Translations under genes and position numbers: made by a program
Notes under the pieces: generated by a model
What the model saw: only the letters and a program-made list of their open reading frames with translations
Database searches by the model: none
Told to the model about the DNA's origin: nothing
Shown here: positions 7,766-17,442 of the stretch, piece after piece
How positions within the stretch are numbered: position 1 is the first letter of the stretch
Layout of the letters: the number at the start of each line of letters is the position of its first letter
Source of the DNA: Prevotella dentasini JCM 15908
Lineage (GTDB): Bacteria; Bacteroidota; Bacteroidia; Bacteroidales; Bacteroidaceae
Assembly (NCBI RefSeq): GCF_000614065.1
Contig: NZ_BAKG01000006.1
Location: 62,001 to 126,000, forward strand
Reading direction: 5' to 3'
DNA length: 64,000 bases

Positions 7766-10047
7766 ATGAAGCAGTTTTTAGCATTGATGATGATGATGAT
7801 GGCATGGCCATTCGCATCGTTCGCACAAGAAGATGACGACATTGTAATCAACGATGTCGAAGTTACCTGTACGGCAGGACATCTGAGCGAGGTCTTGGCA
7901 CCTCATGACCCAAAGACCATTACAGGCCTTACCATTCAGGGAGAAATTAACGGAACGGACATGGTAGTAATCCGCCAATTGTGTGCTCCCGCCTTCTACG
8001 ACGACCAAAACGGTATGCTCCACAAACTTGACTTGTCAAAAGCCAAAATCGTTGCAGGTGGTTCAGCCTATTACGAAGACGTAGACTACGGTGGAACGGG
8101 CGATGTCTTCTATTTAGAGGACGATAAGGTAGGAGACATGATGTTCAGCGACTGCTCTCGTCTCGACACTTTGATTCTTCCGGAAACAATCAAGGAAATC
8201 GGTAACAACGCTTTTTTTGGAATCTACAAGCTGAAAGAACTCAACCTTCCGGCCACAGTCTCCAAGATAGGTAACGGTGCGTTCGCATCCTGTTCGGCTC
8301 TCACAGGGATGATTATTCCTGAAGGTATTACTGAAATAGACAAACGCACCTTCTCTGGATGCAAAGGTCTGAAGAGCGTTGTGCTTCCAAGCACATTGCT
8401 GACCATCAAGGACATGGCCTTCCTCGGTTGTGAAGGCTTAGAAGAAATCAACATTCCATCCAAAGTAGAAAACATCGGCATGGGCGCATTTATGCTATGC
8501 AAAAATGCCACTAAGCTGATTTTGCCGGACTCTATCAAGTTTATCGGAAAAAATACGTTCGCCAACGATGAAATGCTTCAGAATATTTATTGCAAGGCAA
8601 TGACTCCTCCAGTGTGCGAGGATGGAGTCTTTCTAAATGTGGATGTGAACAATTGCAAGCTCTATGTACCAAAAGGTGCGTTTGAAATCTATCGGGCGAA
8701 CTATACCTTTGGTGCGTTCGCCAACATCGAGGAAACCGAGCCAGCCGCAGACGTATTGGTACTGGATGAAGAAAACGAGAACAATACGCTCACTCTCTAT
8801 GAGAACGGAGTAAAGGAAGCCAACGTCAAGCTCACACGAAAGCTCAAAGCCGGCAAATGGCAGGCATTGAGTCTGCCATTCGCACTCAACGGAGAACAGG
8901 TGAAGAAATACTTCGGAGAGGAAGCGGTACTCATGGAACCCGACCGTCTCGGAGACGTATCGAAGGGTGAAGAGGAGAAATCCATCGTCATGAAGAAGGC
9001 GGAAGCAATGGAGCGGGAAAGGCTTACTTCATTAAACCGTCCCTCAATACCGATGTGATGAACTTCGAGAACGTAAAGATTGAGGCCTGCGTGGGTGTAG
9101 AAGTCATCATAGGAGACGAACCGAATCAGGCATTCTTCATGTCCACCTTCAACAAGACGGACGTGTGGGGAAGCGGTGTCTATGTGCTCAACGAGGACGG
9201 AACGCTCGCCATCGTGCCGGAGAAGGGAATCGAAAACTACTATGTACCGGGATTCACATCATTCGTGGCTGTTCCCGAAATATGGTATGGCTCTGAAGTG
9301 AAGCTGATACTGGAAGCCGAAGAACCCATGAACACACTCGTACTGGACGAAGAGAACGAGAACAATACGCTCACTCTCTATGAGAACGGAGTAAAAGAAG
9401 CAAACGTCAAGCTCACACGAAAGCTCAAAGCCGGCAAATGGCAGGCATTGAGTCTGCCATTCGCACTCAACGGAGAACAGGTAAAGAAATACTTCGGAGA
9501 GGAAGCGGTACTCATGGAACCCGACCGTCTCGGAGACGTATCGAAGGGTGAAGAGGAGAAATCCATCGTCATGAAGAAGGCGGAAGCAATGGAGCCGGGA
9601 AAGGCTTACTTCATTAAACCGTCCGTCAATACCGATGTGATGAACTTCGAAAACGTAAAGATTGAAGCCTGCGTGGGTGTAGAAGTCATCATAGGAGACG
9701 AACCGAATCAGGCATTCTTCATGTCCACCTTCAACAAGACGGATGTGTGGGGAAGCGGTGTCTATGTGCTCAACGAGGACGGAACGCTCGCCATCGTGCC
9801 GGAGAAGGGCATTGAAAACTACTATGTGCCGGGATTCACATCATTCGTGGCTGTTCCTGAAATATGGTATGGCTCTGAAGTGAAGCTGGTATTGGATACT
9901 CCTACGGCCATCAAGAACATTACAGACAATAGTGCCAAGGCAGACAACAAGATATACACCATCAGCGGACAATATGCCGGAACATCTCTGAATGGTCTTG
10001 CCAAGGGAATCTACATTGTCAACGGAAAGAAAATATCCGTTAAATAA
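7766..10047 (+). CDS. BspA-type leucine-rich-repeat surface protein with duplicated C-terminal domain, one-base frameshift
   Basis: Signal peptide MKQFLALMMMMMAWPFASFAQ, then about five LRR_5 (BspA/TpLRR) repeats around residues 130-300, e.g. IPEGITEIDKRTFSGCKGLK. Two near-identical 194-residue domains follow (from VLDEENENNTLTLYENGVKE) and a tail ending GIYIVNGKKISVK, like type IX sorting tails. The frame breaks near 9014: copy 1 reads GAGCGGGAAAGG where copy 2 reads GAGCCGGGAAAGG. Restoring that C gives one 760-residue protein. BspA-like proteins are surface adhesins that bind host matrix or other bacteria; the ligand here is unknown. It sits 28 bases after the Omp28-like gene. Confidence 0.82.
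8758..9895 (+). repeat. Tandem duplication of a 582-bp coding unit
   Basis: 8758-9314 and 9339-9895 are almost identical over about 557 bases (offset 581, or 582 once the lost C is restored, i.e. 194 codons). Differences are mostly synonymous, such as GAAGAAAACGAG against GAAGAGAACGAG. Confidence 0.93.
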
Positions 10048-10102
10048 CCAGTTCTTCATGACGGATATTCAGCCATAATACCGTCATTGAACATTCTTCA
10101 TA

Positions 10103-10141
10103 TTTGCAGGTTTTAAGTATCCAAACCTTAAAACCTGCAAA
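10103..10141 (+). terminator. Terminator after the LRR gene
   Basis: Perfect 15-bp stem TTTGCAGGTTTTAAG with partner at 10127-10141, 9-base loop, followed by TTCTTATTC. It lies 56 bases past the stop. Confidence 0.65.
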
Positions 10142-10291
10142 TTCTTATTCAGAAATACACCTCCGCATGTTCCTGCATATTCCCTATATACCACTATATC
10201 ACAAGATTGCAGGAAAATAAAGCAACGCATAGGAACAAATCTCCCATCTGTCACGATGCCTGCGTTTCGTTCTGTATATGCCCCCATGTTT

Positions 10292-10387
10292 GCCCCATAT
10301 TGCGAACAAGCCCGTTTCGCATGGTGAAAGTGGCGTTTTCATCATGCGAAAACGCCACTTTCATTTAATGGAAACGGCACTTTCATT
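10292..10387. repeat. Palindromic GAAAGTGCC module array, copy 2
   Basis: Shares 46 identical bases with copy 1 (CCCATATTGCGAACAAGCCC onward), then the palindrome TGAAAGTGGCGTTTTC/GAAAACGCCACTTTCA and a third module ending GGCACTTTC. It is 245 bases past the LRR gene and 143 bases before the first DnaA box. Confidence 0.85.
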
Positions 10388-10529
10388 TTTTGGCTGTTTT
10401 GTTAAGATTTTCTCTTCTCAATCGTATGCTGCCTACAATGAATGGAAAACATTAGTCTATATTTGGAAGACCGTCTATTCGGCAAGTAAAGACAATCGTA
10501 ACGAGAATATGGTCCGATATCATGCGGAT

Positions 10530-10870
10530 TGTGGATAAACCTGTTGATAACTATATGGAAAACTTTCTCAAAAGTCGTCTAATAACTATGAGTTTATCCA
10601 CATCAGAAATCGGAAAAGCAGCAATAAGTGGATATCCATACGGTTGTTAAGTCCCTTTTAGGGAAGTTTTACACACCAAATACACGGAAAAAGATATAAA
10701 CTTATTATCTTTGCACCGTTTGACAGAATTGTGGAAAACTGCCAATAGATACTGAAAATCAGAATAAAACAGAAACAACAACTTGTTGATAACTTACTTT
10801 CACAAGTTGATAAACATTCTGCCAAGAAATCAGACGGAAATCTTTGCACGTATCCACAGCCTATCATACT
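10530..10870. other. Candidate chromosomal replication origin (oriC)
   Basis: AT-rich, gene-free, with clustered DnaA boxes. Two are perfect TTATCCACA: 10530-10538 (minus) and 10594-10602 (plus). Four have one mismatch: 10542-10550 and 10784-10792 (TTATCAACA, minus), 10730-10738 (TTTTCCACA, minus), 10850-10858 (GTATCCACA, plus). Two weaker ones lie at 10627-10635 and 10805-10813. Given base frequencies, one perfect box would be expected about once per 128 kb of double-stranded sequence, so two within 75 bases plus the near-matches is highly non-random. A T/A-rich stretch at 10870-10920 could be the unwinding element. A TATCTTTG -7 box at 10706-10713 may also drive the downstream gene. Confidence 0.72.
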
Positions 10871-10942
10871 AAATCATTCTTTTTTCTTCTTAAAAAGAAA
10901 GGAATAAGAATATAATGTTACAACAAGCAAAAACTGAACAAG

Positions 10943-11752
10943 ATGAGACACTTCAAGATTTACCTGATAGCACTTCTGACGTTTTTTTCCATCGGAATGG
11001 CGGCACAATGTACATTCCGCAACACAGCCTTCGGGAGTGGGGAATACCTGACATATAACCTTTACTATAACTGGAAGTTTATCTGGGTGAAGGCAGGGAC
11101 GGCCTCGTGGTATACCATTTCCTCCACCTATCGTGGCATACCTGCCTACCGCGCCTCGCTGACTACGCGTGGAAACGGAAAGCTCGACGACTACTTCGTC
11201 CTGCGCGACACGCTGCTCTGCTACGACTCCAAGCAGATGGCACCGCTCTATTTCCGCAAAGGGGCACGCGAAGGAAAGCGATATACGGTGGACGAAGTAT
11301 TCTACAGCTATCCCAACGGCAAGTGCCACGTGCGCCAGCATCGCATAGACAACGACGGAAAACACCAGTGGCAGGAGCATACCTATGAAGATTGTGTGTA
11401 CGACATGATGAGTATCTTCCTTCGGGCGCGGAGCTTTAATCCCGAGAGCTGGAAGAAGGGGCAGGTGGTGAACTTCCCTATTGTAGACGGCAACAGCAAG
11501 AATCCTGCACGGATAGTCTACAATGGCAAGACGAATATCAAGGCGGACAACGGCTGTAGATACCGTTGTCTGGAGCTGTCATACCTTGAATACGAAAAGG
11601 GAAAGTGGCGCAATGTAGCCAGTTTCTACGTTACCGACGACCAAAACCATATCCCCATCCGTCTGGACATGCGTCTGAAGTTTGGTTCTGCCAAGGCTTA
11701 CCTTGTTTCGATGAAGGGAATTAGCAATAAGATTACTTCACAATTGAAGTAG
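10943..11752 (+). CDS. DUF3108 domain secreted protein
   Basis: 269 residues with signal peptide MRHFKIYLIALLTFFSIGMAAQ. The mature part shows the DUF3108 pattern: GEYLTYNLYYNWKFIWVKAG near the start, then YRASLTTRGNGKLDDYFVLRD, a central VYDMMSIFLRARS, and the closing IPIRLDMRLKFGSAKAYL. The family is found in Bacteroidota and Proteobacteria as predicted periplasmic proteins of unknown function. It is the first gene on the plus strand after the putative origin. The gap to the next gene (11753-11914) holds only a short GC-rich repeat-like sequence. Confidence 0.78.
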   Translation: MRHFKIYLIALLTFFSIGMAAQCTFRNTAFGSGEYLTYNLYYNWKFIWVKAGTASWYTISSTYRGIPAYRASLTTRGNGKLDDYFVLRDTLLCYDSKQMAPLYFRKGAREGKRYTVDEVFYSYPNGKCHVRQHRIDNDGKHQWQEHTYEDCVYDMMSIFLRARSFNPESWKKGQVVNFPIVDGNSKNPARIVYNGKTNIKADNGCRYRCLELSYLEYEKGKWRNVASFYVTDDQNHIPIRLDMRLKFGSAKAYLVSMKGISNKITSQLK

Positions 11753-11914
11753 GAGGGAGGAACCGCCCTACCCTGATTTTCCTCGGCAGGAAGGGAAGAA
11801 ATTACTTTTTCATCTGTGAGAGGGACTGTATTCAAATCTCACGGTTACCATATTCTTATATTCCGCGAGGCCTTCCCTCCCCTACTGGGAAGGTCCGGGG
11901 AAAGTCTGTGTCTT

Positions 11915-13905
11915 CTATATCTTAATCCGAATCTGTATTTCCAAGTCTGTCATGACAGAGCGGGCTATTTGCTGTAGCCCCGATGAAATATGGTCGCGGT
12001 CAAGATAATTGGTGGTGGAACATTTGGCTATAATCATCCATTGTTGCGAGATGTCGGAACGGAGGAAAAGGGCATAGCGGATTCCCTTGCCGTAATAGAC
12101 AGGAAAAGAGAATGAATAGAGTGGGCCTCGCTCGTAAGAATAGATGCGCGAGGCGTAGCTGCCGGTATGGAAGTAGGCGGCAGTGGCCGTCAGGTTGAGC
12201 CATGGAAAAAGGCAGAAGGAGGCGTTTTCGCTCAGCATATAGCCCGTACTGGAGGTTTTATATTGATTTTTTGAGAAGTCTATCTGTGTCTTGCTGCTCC
12301 ATCTGTCAGTCGTATAGGCAAAGGATAGGCGGGCACGCTGAGTGATGTCGTTGATGAGCCGGCCGGCTGATTCTCCGTTGGCCTCGCCTATCTTTAGCCG
12401 GTATCGGGCAGAGACGGTGCAGTTTCCGCGGGTGTAGACAGCCGAGCCGAGATAATCCCAGACGTGGCTGGCGCGGTTGACACGGTAGCGCGGATGGGAG
12501 AAATAGGCATAGTCTGCATAAGCCAGTAGCGATAGGTATTTGCCTGTCTGCCAGTTTCCGCCTATGAGTAGTCCGCTCTCGTTCTGAATATGTCCTCCTT
12601 CGCTGAATCCGTTAGAGAATAGCGAATGATACTTGTAGCCGTAGTAACGTTGTATGGCGACGAAGGAGAGTTGCCGGGAGAGCTTTACCCGAAGGTTGTT
12701 CAGGGTGGCCACGCTTCCGCAGTCGCCCGTTGCCGTCTCGCCGTTGAACGAAAACCGGGGATGGACATAGCCATAGTCAAGGCTCAGATTCCAGAAATCC
12801 GTGCCTTCGGGGTCGTATTTTCGGTAAACCTGCTGCGTGGGCGGAGCCAGCGGACGGTTGAAACGGGTGTATAGTCCTGTTGCTCCGATATGCAGTCCTT
12901 GGTATTTCCAGTGCAGGTTTCCGCCTGCTGTAGTCTGTGAAGTATTGTTCTTCTTTGTCATTTCCGTCTTTGTGCGGTGATACTCTGATTGTAGCAGTGT
13001 TCTGACAGTGCCGTTGCTGTTGAGCGTGGCATCAAGACGGCGGTATGAAACAAAGGCAGACAGATCAAGATGTCGTGCCACCGATAGGGTGGCTGCAGCT
13101 CCCTGAAGATAGTTGGAAGCCGAGCGCGACGCGTGGGCACGAATCATGTTGCCCGTCTTTCCAAGGGAATAAAGCGATGCGAGCTTTCCAAAGCCGAAGT
13201 CATTGTTTATGACCAGTCCCTCGCCTATGCGTACACGGTAGTGCCCTATGGCAAGAGTCTTCAGTCTGCCGAGCTTCCTTGCAATAAAGTAAAGGCTGTA
13301 ATGGTCGTACCCCATTGAATTTTTGTTGGCAAGAAAGGGTTCTCCTGCCTGTTGCGCTCCTACTATTCCGGCTTTCAGATAGTTCCCATAATGGAAGTCA
13401 TACCTAAGAGAGTGTGTATATTTATAGCCGAGATAGCCGTTGCGGTCGCCATGCCGCTCATACATAGGGAGCTTGGCGGTCAGCAGCAGGGTGTGCTTTC
13501 CATATTTCAGTGCGTTGTTGAGGCTGAACCGCTGCGTCTCATTGATGGGAGAAAGTCGTACGAAGTAACGGAGCAATTGGTGTGTCGTATATTCAATGGA
13601 GGAAATAAGGAAGAGTTCATTCAAGGTTCTCATGCCGTGATACTGATAGATGTAGGCGAGAATATCCTCAATCTGTATATCGGTCAGGAAGGGAATCTGT
13701 TCCAAATCTTCCGTGTGGCGGTGTTAATGTCTATCGGATGTTCCGCCAACTGGGTCAGCAGCTCTAAGTTTTCTTCCCTTTGCTCCTCCGTTTCATCTTC
13801 TGCGGTGCTGAGTTCGTCGTAGTATTGTTCCCACGGATGGGTGTTTTGGGCGTGGAGGGTGAAAGAAGCCATACAGAGAAGAAGCATCAGCCAGACGGTT
13901 TTCAT
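11915..13905 (-). CDS. Helix-hairpin-helix / outer-membrane beta-barrel protein, one-base frameshift
   Basis: N-terminus MKTVWLMLLLCMASFTLHAQ (signal peptide), an acidic stretch, then LAEHPIDINTAT, after which the frame breaks at about 13711. Restoring one G (CGGAAG to CGGGAAG) joins it to EDLEQIPFLTDIQIEDILAY, giving 663 residues. DINTA followed by IPFLTDIQIEDI is a ComEA-like helix-hairpin-helix motif (about 58-85). The remaining 550 residues are rich in alternating aromatic beta strands (GYLGYKYTHSLRYDFHYGNY, GRLKTLAIGHYRVRIGEGLV) ending with an aromatic-poor but barrel-like IQIRIKI. Similar long secreted HHH proteins occur across Bacteroidota with no assigned role; DNA binding at the surface is only inferred. 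TATATTTG -7 box at 13998-14005. Confidence 0.72.
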
Positions 13906-14094
13906 ATAGTAATGTTTAATGAAATTAGATAATATAGTTATATATATGGTACAGAGTTGGGAAAATATTGTCTTATATCTCTGCATTAATTCAACTGCAA
14001 ATATACTCCAACTCTACTATAAAAGCAAGCCGAAACTCAAATTATTATTAAAAAAGAAATGTGGTTCGGAAATATTGGTTACTTTTGCCAGCGT

Positions 14095-14730
14095 ATGAGA
14101 AAGAAGGTTATTATACTCCTGTTGGGCTGCCTTTCGTTGTCGGTGCCAGCCATGCCGCAAGACCATATCAATCCCGAGGACAGGGTGGTGGATATGGATT
14201 CGCCTACGTTTGTGCCGATGGTGCATATCGGAAAAGCCAAAGTCGGGGCGGACAGCATCCAGTATGTCCGCACGAACAAGATATATGTGTTTCCGCCCAT
14301 GGAGTTTAAGAACGACAAACAACGTCAGGCCTACAATCGGTTGGTTTACAATATAAAGAAGGTACTGCCGATGGCAAAGGAGTGTAACCAGATAATTGTA
14401 GAGACTTATTCCTACCTTGAGACCATTCCCACGAAGAAAGAGCGCAGCGAACATCTCAAGCGCGTGGAGAAAGGACTGATGGAACAGTATAAGCCAAGGA
14501 TGAAAAAGCTAAGCTATAGCCAAGGAAAACTGCTCATAAAGCTCATTGACCGCGAAACCAACTCGACGGGTTACGAACTTATACAGGCTTTTCTCGGACC
14601 GGTGCGTGCCGGATTCTATCAGGCCTTTGCGTGGGTATTTGGTGCCAGTCTTAAGAAACGCTACGAGCCGGAGGGAGCCGACCGCCTCGTAGAACGGATT
14701 GTATTGCAGGTTGAGGCCGGACAGCTGTAA
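14095..14730 (+). CDS. DUF4294 secreted protein
   Basis: 211 residues from MRKKVIILLLGCLSLSVPA (signal peptide). The middle carries the DUF4294 features KIYVFPPMEFKNDKQRQAYN and RLVYNIKKVLPMAKECNQII, then KKERSEHLKRVEKGLMEQYK and LIDRETNSTGYELIQ. Known only as a Bacteroidota family of unknown function. An upstream in-frame ATG at 14059 is rejected because the TACTTTTG -7 box at 14080-14087 lies inside that extension. Transcription would then start almost at the chosen ATG, suggesting a leaderless or very short leader. Confidence 0.8.
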   Translation: MRKKVIILLLGCLSLSVPAMPQDHINPEDRVVDMDSPTFVPMVHIGKAKVGADSIQYVRTNKIYVFPPMEFKNDKQRQAYNRLVYNIKKVLPMAKECNQIIVETYSYLETIPTKKERSEHLKRVEKGLMEQYKPRMKKLSYSQGKLLIKLIDRETNSTGYELIQAFLGPVRAGFYQAFAWVFGASLKKRYEPEGADRLVERIVLQVEAGQL

Positions 14731-14794
14731 GTGCCTGCAAGGGAAAATGAAGTTTGGAAACGGAGGTGCCGGAAAATAAAAAAATGTTTTCCCG

Positions 14795-14826
14795 TTTGCC
14801 GTTTCCCCACAAAATAAATATCTTTG
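14795..14826 (+). promoter_or_regulatory. Promoter of the beta-barrel protein gene
   Basis: TTTG at 14795-14798, 20-base spacer, TATCTTTG at 14819-14826; 30 bases before the start. Confidence 0.65.
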
Positions 14827-14856
14827 TACCTGATTATAAACTTAAGAGCAAATGAA

Positions 14857-15450
14857 ATGATGAACTTTAACAAGAAAACGGCCGCCCTTGCAGGCTTACT
14901 CCTGCTGACAGGGACGCTGACTGCTTCCGCACAGGAAGAGAAACCGCGCGAGAAAAGCATCTATTTGGAATTGTTAGGACCCAGCAACGGCATCGGAGTC
15001 AGCTACGATGCACGGCTGAAGAAAGGTTCTCCGTTCGGATTCCGTGCCGGATTCGGTTTCGGATATTCACAATCCAACTGGTTCTTTGGCGATACCCAGT
15101 CTACCCGTGTCTACTCTTTCCCCTTGGAGGCCAACTACCTTGCAGGCAAGAAAAAGAGCAAGCTGGAACTGGGCCTCGGCGTTAACCTCGGATTGTATAA
15201 CGACCATCACAGGGTGGGATATTACGAGCCTGTCAGCGGTCTCCCCGATACTTATCAGGAAAAGGTCTACAGCAGTTCTGAAAACAACTTCAGCTCGTTT
15301 GCCTATTTCAACGTAGGCTACCGCCATACCGCTACCAAGGGATTTCAGTTCCGCATCGGTCTCACCACGGCAGCAACGTTGGGCAATGCCCGTCAAAGTG
15401 CACACTCGGTGATGCTTGCCCCCTACATCAGCTTCGGAAAGGCATTTTAG
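14857..15450 (+). CDS. Outer-membrane beta-barrel protein, small
   Basis: About 197 residues. MMNFNKKTAALAGLLLLTGTLTASAQ is a signal peptide. The mature part alternates hydrophobic and polar residues with glycine turns (LELLGPSNGIGVSYDARLKK, FRAGFGFGYSQSNWFFG, KLELGLGVNLGLYNDHHRVG, FQFRIGLTTAATLG) and closes with SVMLAPYISFGKAF, whose terminal Phe fits BAM-inserted barrels. It probably forms an eight-strand barrel; no specific family is recognised. The start could be the second Met at 14860. Confidence 0.7.
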   Translation: MMNFNKKTAALAGLLLLTGTLTASAQEEKPREKSIYLELLGPSNGIGVSYDARLKKGSPFGFRAGFGFGYSQSNWFFGDTQSTRVYSFPLEANYLAGKKKSKLELGLGVNLGLYNDHHRVGYYEPVSGLPDTYQEKVYSSSENNFSSFAYFNVGYRHTATKGFQFRIGLTTAATLGNARQSAHSVMLAPYISFGKAF

Positions 15451-15516
15451 AATAGTCTTGTCTGTAAAACAATTTCGTTGAAACAAAAGGATGATATTTT
15501 CAGACAGGCTTTCCGG

Positions 15517-15606
15517 CAGGGCGAAAGCGGCACTCTGATGCAATGAAAGTGCCGTTCCGACTCAGCCAAAGTGGCACTTTCGCACAACGGAAGTGCCACT
15601 TTTTTA
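15517..15606. repeat. Palindromic GAAAGTGCC module array, copy 3
   Basis: Modules: GAAAGCGGCACTCTG, then ATGAAAGTGCCGTTCC, AAAGTGGCACTTTCGC and GGAAGTGCCACTTTT. Starts about 67 bases after the barrel gene. The rest of the gene-free interval 15451-15850 shows nothing recognisable. Confidence 0.8.
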
Positions 15607-15850
15607 TGCTGATTGGTAACCATCTGGCAGACAGAGTGATACACCTGCCGTTACGAACGCTGGCAAATGGTGAAACGGAAATGAAAAATCGGGACGGTGT
15701 AAATATATTTCCGGGTATGCGAAATGGCGTAGAATAGAAGGCTGCCAGCACTCGGCAGGGAAACCGGAATGAAAAAAATTCGCTATTGTTCTGTCACAAT
15801 CTTGCTTCTATTGCGTATTACATGTAGAAACGAACTGTAAAAATGAAAAT

Positions 15851-16798
15851 ATGATGAAGAGAATCCTGTTATTCGGCATCGCAGTGGCAGCCATCCTGAC
15901 CAGCTGTGCCGCCAAGCGAGAAGTAGAGAATAATGTTTCCGCCCCGGTTGCCTACGAGAGCGATGCTGCCAAGGGCGGAAGGAAAACGGTGAGAAATGTC
16001 AATGTCGGCGAGTTTTCCAAGATGGATTTGACAAGCTATTGCCGCGTCCATTTCGTTCAGGGCACTACCTGTAGGGTTCGTCTGGAGGGAGATGGGAAGA
16101 CACTTGATAACGTGAGTGCAACCGTATCGGGCGGAAAACTGACGATAAGAACAATCAATACGGGCTATCACAAGGGCAAAGAACACGAGTTTGAAGTATT
16201 CATTACCGCCCCGGAAATCAGCGAAGTGAGCGTAAGCGGTATCGTAACATTTGAGGCGGACAAGGTGGAGAGCCGCAGTCTCCTCCTCGACTGCACGGGA
16301 TTAGTTACAATCAATATCGGTACTATCTCGGCAGGAACGCTTAGTATGGTAAACTCCGGGCAGACATCGTTAAAAGGAAAGGCCGATGCCAATAAGATAA
16401 AGATAGACAATACCGGAATTTGCCAGCTCGAACTGACGGCCGACGGCACGAGCCTGAAGTTTGAGAACGGCGGACAAGCCCGTGTCAACCTTACTTACAG
16501 GGGCGTGGACACGCGGATAGAGAACAGCGGCCTCTGCAATCTCAAGGCGCAGATAACCTCCGGGAAGCTCGTCATGGATAACAGCGGACAGGGCGGTATG
16601 AACTTCAATTTCAACGAGGGCGACCTTTCCATAGAGAATACGGGCATAGGCAACATCGTGGGCAAGCTCGACTGCAACAGCGTCTCGGCCTCCAATGCAG
16701 GCGTAGGCGACGTAGTCCTTCAGGGACATGCCGACAATGTGAACATCGATTCGTCGGGAGTGAGCAAGGTAGACACCTCGAAGCTCAATAATTATTAA
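15851..16798 (+). CDS. DUF2807 (head GIN) lipoprotein
   Basis: 315 residues. MMKRILLFGIAVAAILTSCAAK has a lipobox (LTSC, Cys about 19), so Lgt at 2373 should lipidate it. The mature protein is a right-handed-helix-like repeat of VxIENSG/NTG turns (SMVNSGQTSLKG, IKIDNTGICQLEL, RIENSGLCNLKA, LVMDNSGQGGMNF, LSIENTGIGNIVG), characteristic of DUF2807/head-GIN domains. Common Bacteroidota envelope proteins with no defined role. The ECF-sigma operon follows after a 146-base gap containing a large inverted repeat. Confidence 0.85.
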   Translation: MMKRILLFGIAVAAILTSCAAKREVENNVSAPVAYESDAAKGGRKTVRNVNVGEFSKMDLTSYCRVHFVQGTTCRVRLEGDGKTLDNVSATVSGGKLTIRTINTGYHKGKEHEFEVFITAPEISEVSVSGIVTFEADKVESRSLLLDCTGLVTINIGTISAGTLSMVNSGQTSLKGKADANKIKIDNTGICQLELTADGTSLKFENGGQARVNLTYRGVDTRIENSGLCNLKAQITSGKLVMDNSGQGGMNFNFNEGDLSIENTGIGNIVGKLDCNSVSASNAGVGDVVLQGHADNVNIDSSGVSKVDTSKLNNY

Positions 16799-16804
16799 AG
16801 GTAT

Positions 16805-16919
16805 CGGATGACGGGTGTGTGGTGGCAGTGATTTGAATGAGTCATTATTTCCCCATTATCTGAACCTCGCTCATTGTCGGCACTGCCCATCAACGCCCGG
16901 TATCCGGCACCCGTCATCC
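16805..16919. repeat. Long interrupted inverted repeat before the ECF-sigma operon
   Basis: Three blocks pair in order: GGATGACGGGTG (16806-16817) with CACCCGTCATCC (16908-16919), GGCAGTG with CACTGCC, and AATGAG with CTCATT. The whole gap could fold into one long imperfect hairpin. Confidence 0.6.
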
Positions 16920-16944
16920 TCTCATCCACCATCTCTCATCCACC

Positions 16945-17442
16945 GTGTCCGAAGCCGAATTTAAGCAAGAAGCCGCCTGCGAGCGAATAAAGATGCTTGC
17001 CACGGCCGTCCGCTACGTCAGAGACAGCGATGCAGCCGAAGACATCGTGCAGGATGCCTTGCTCCGTCTCTGGCAGATGCACCCGCGGCTGAACCTCCCG
17101 ATTGGGCCGATAGCAATGGTGCTGACACGCAATCTTGCCATAGACTACCTCCGCCGGCAGCATCCGCATGAGCCGGTAGAGCTGTTGCCGCTGACTGACG
17201 AAAGCATCGACGAGGCCGGACAGGAGCGCATCCGCCACGTACTCGCCATCGTTTCAGCCCTCCCGACGCTCCAGCAGACCATTATCCGTCTGCGCCACAT
17301 AGAGGGAATGGAGTTCCGCGACATTGCCCTGCTCACGGGAAGCAGCGAGGCGGCAGTCAGACAGGCCCTCAGCCGGGCAAGAAGAGAAGTATTAAAACGC
17401 TACAACAATGAAGAAAGAAGAAGTAAGAAAGCTCATCAGTAA
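16945..17442 (+). CDS. ECF-type RNA polymerase sigma factor
   Basis: 165 residues from a GTG start; MSEAEFKQEA matches the usual N-terminus of Bacteroidota ECF sigmas and no ATG lies upstream in frame. Region 2: LATAVRYVRDSDAAEDIVQDALLRLWQ (about 18-44). Region 4: SALPTLQQTIIRLRHIEG followed by MEFRDIALLTGSSEAAVRQALSRAR (about 108-150). Directs core polymerase to a small regulon, normally held by a cognate anti-sigma. The next gene overlaps its 3' end by 35 bases, indicating a translationally coupled pair. Confidence 0.9.
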   Translation: MSEAEFKQEAACERIKMLATAVRYVRDSDAAEDIVQDALLRLWQMHPRLNLPIGPIAMVLTRNLAIDYLRRQHPHEPVELLPLTDESIDEAGQERIRHVLAIVSALPTLQQTIIRLRHIEGMEFRDIALLTGSSEAAVRQALSRARREVLKRYNNEERRSKKAHQ

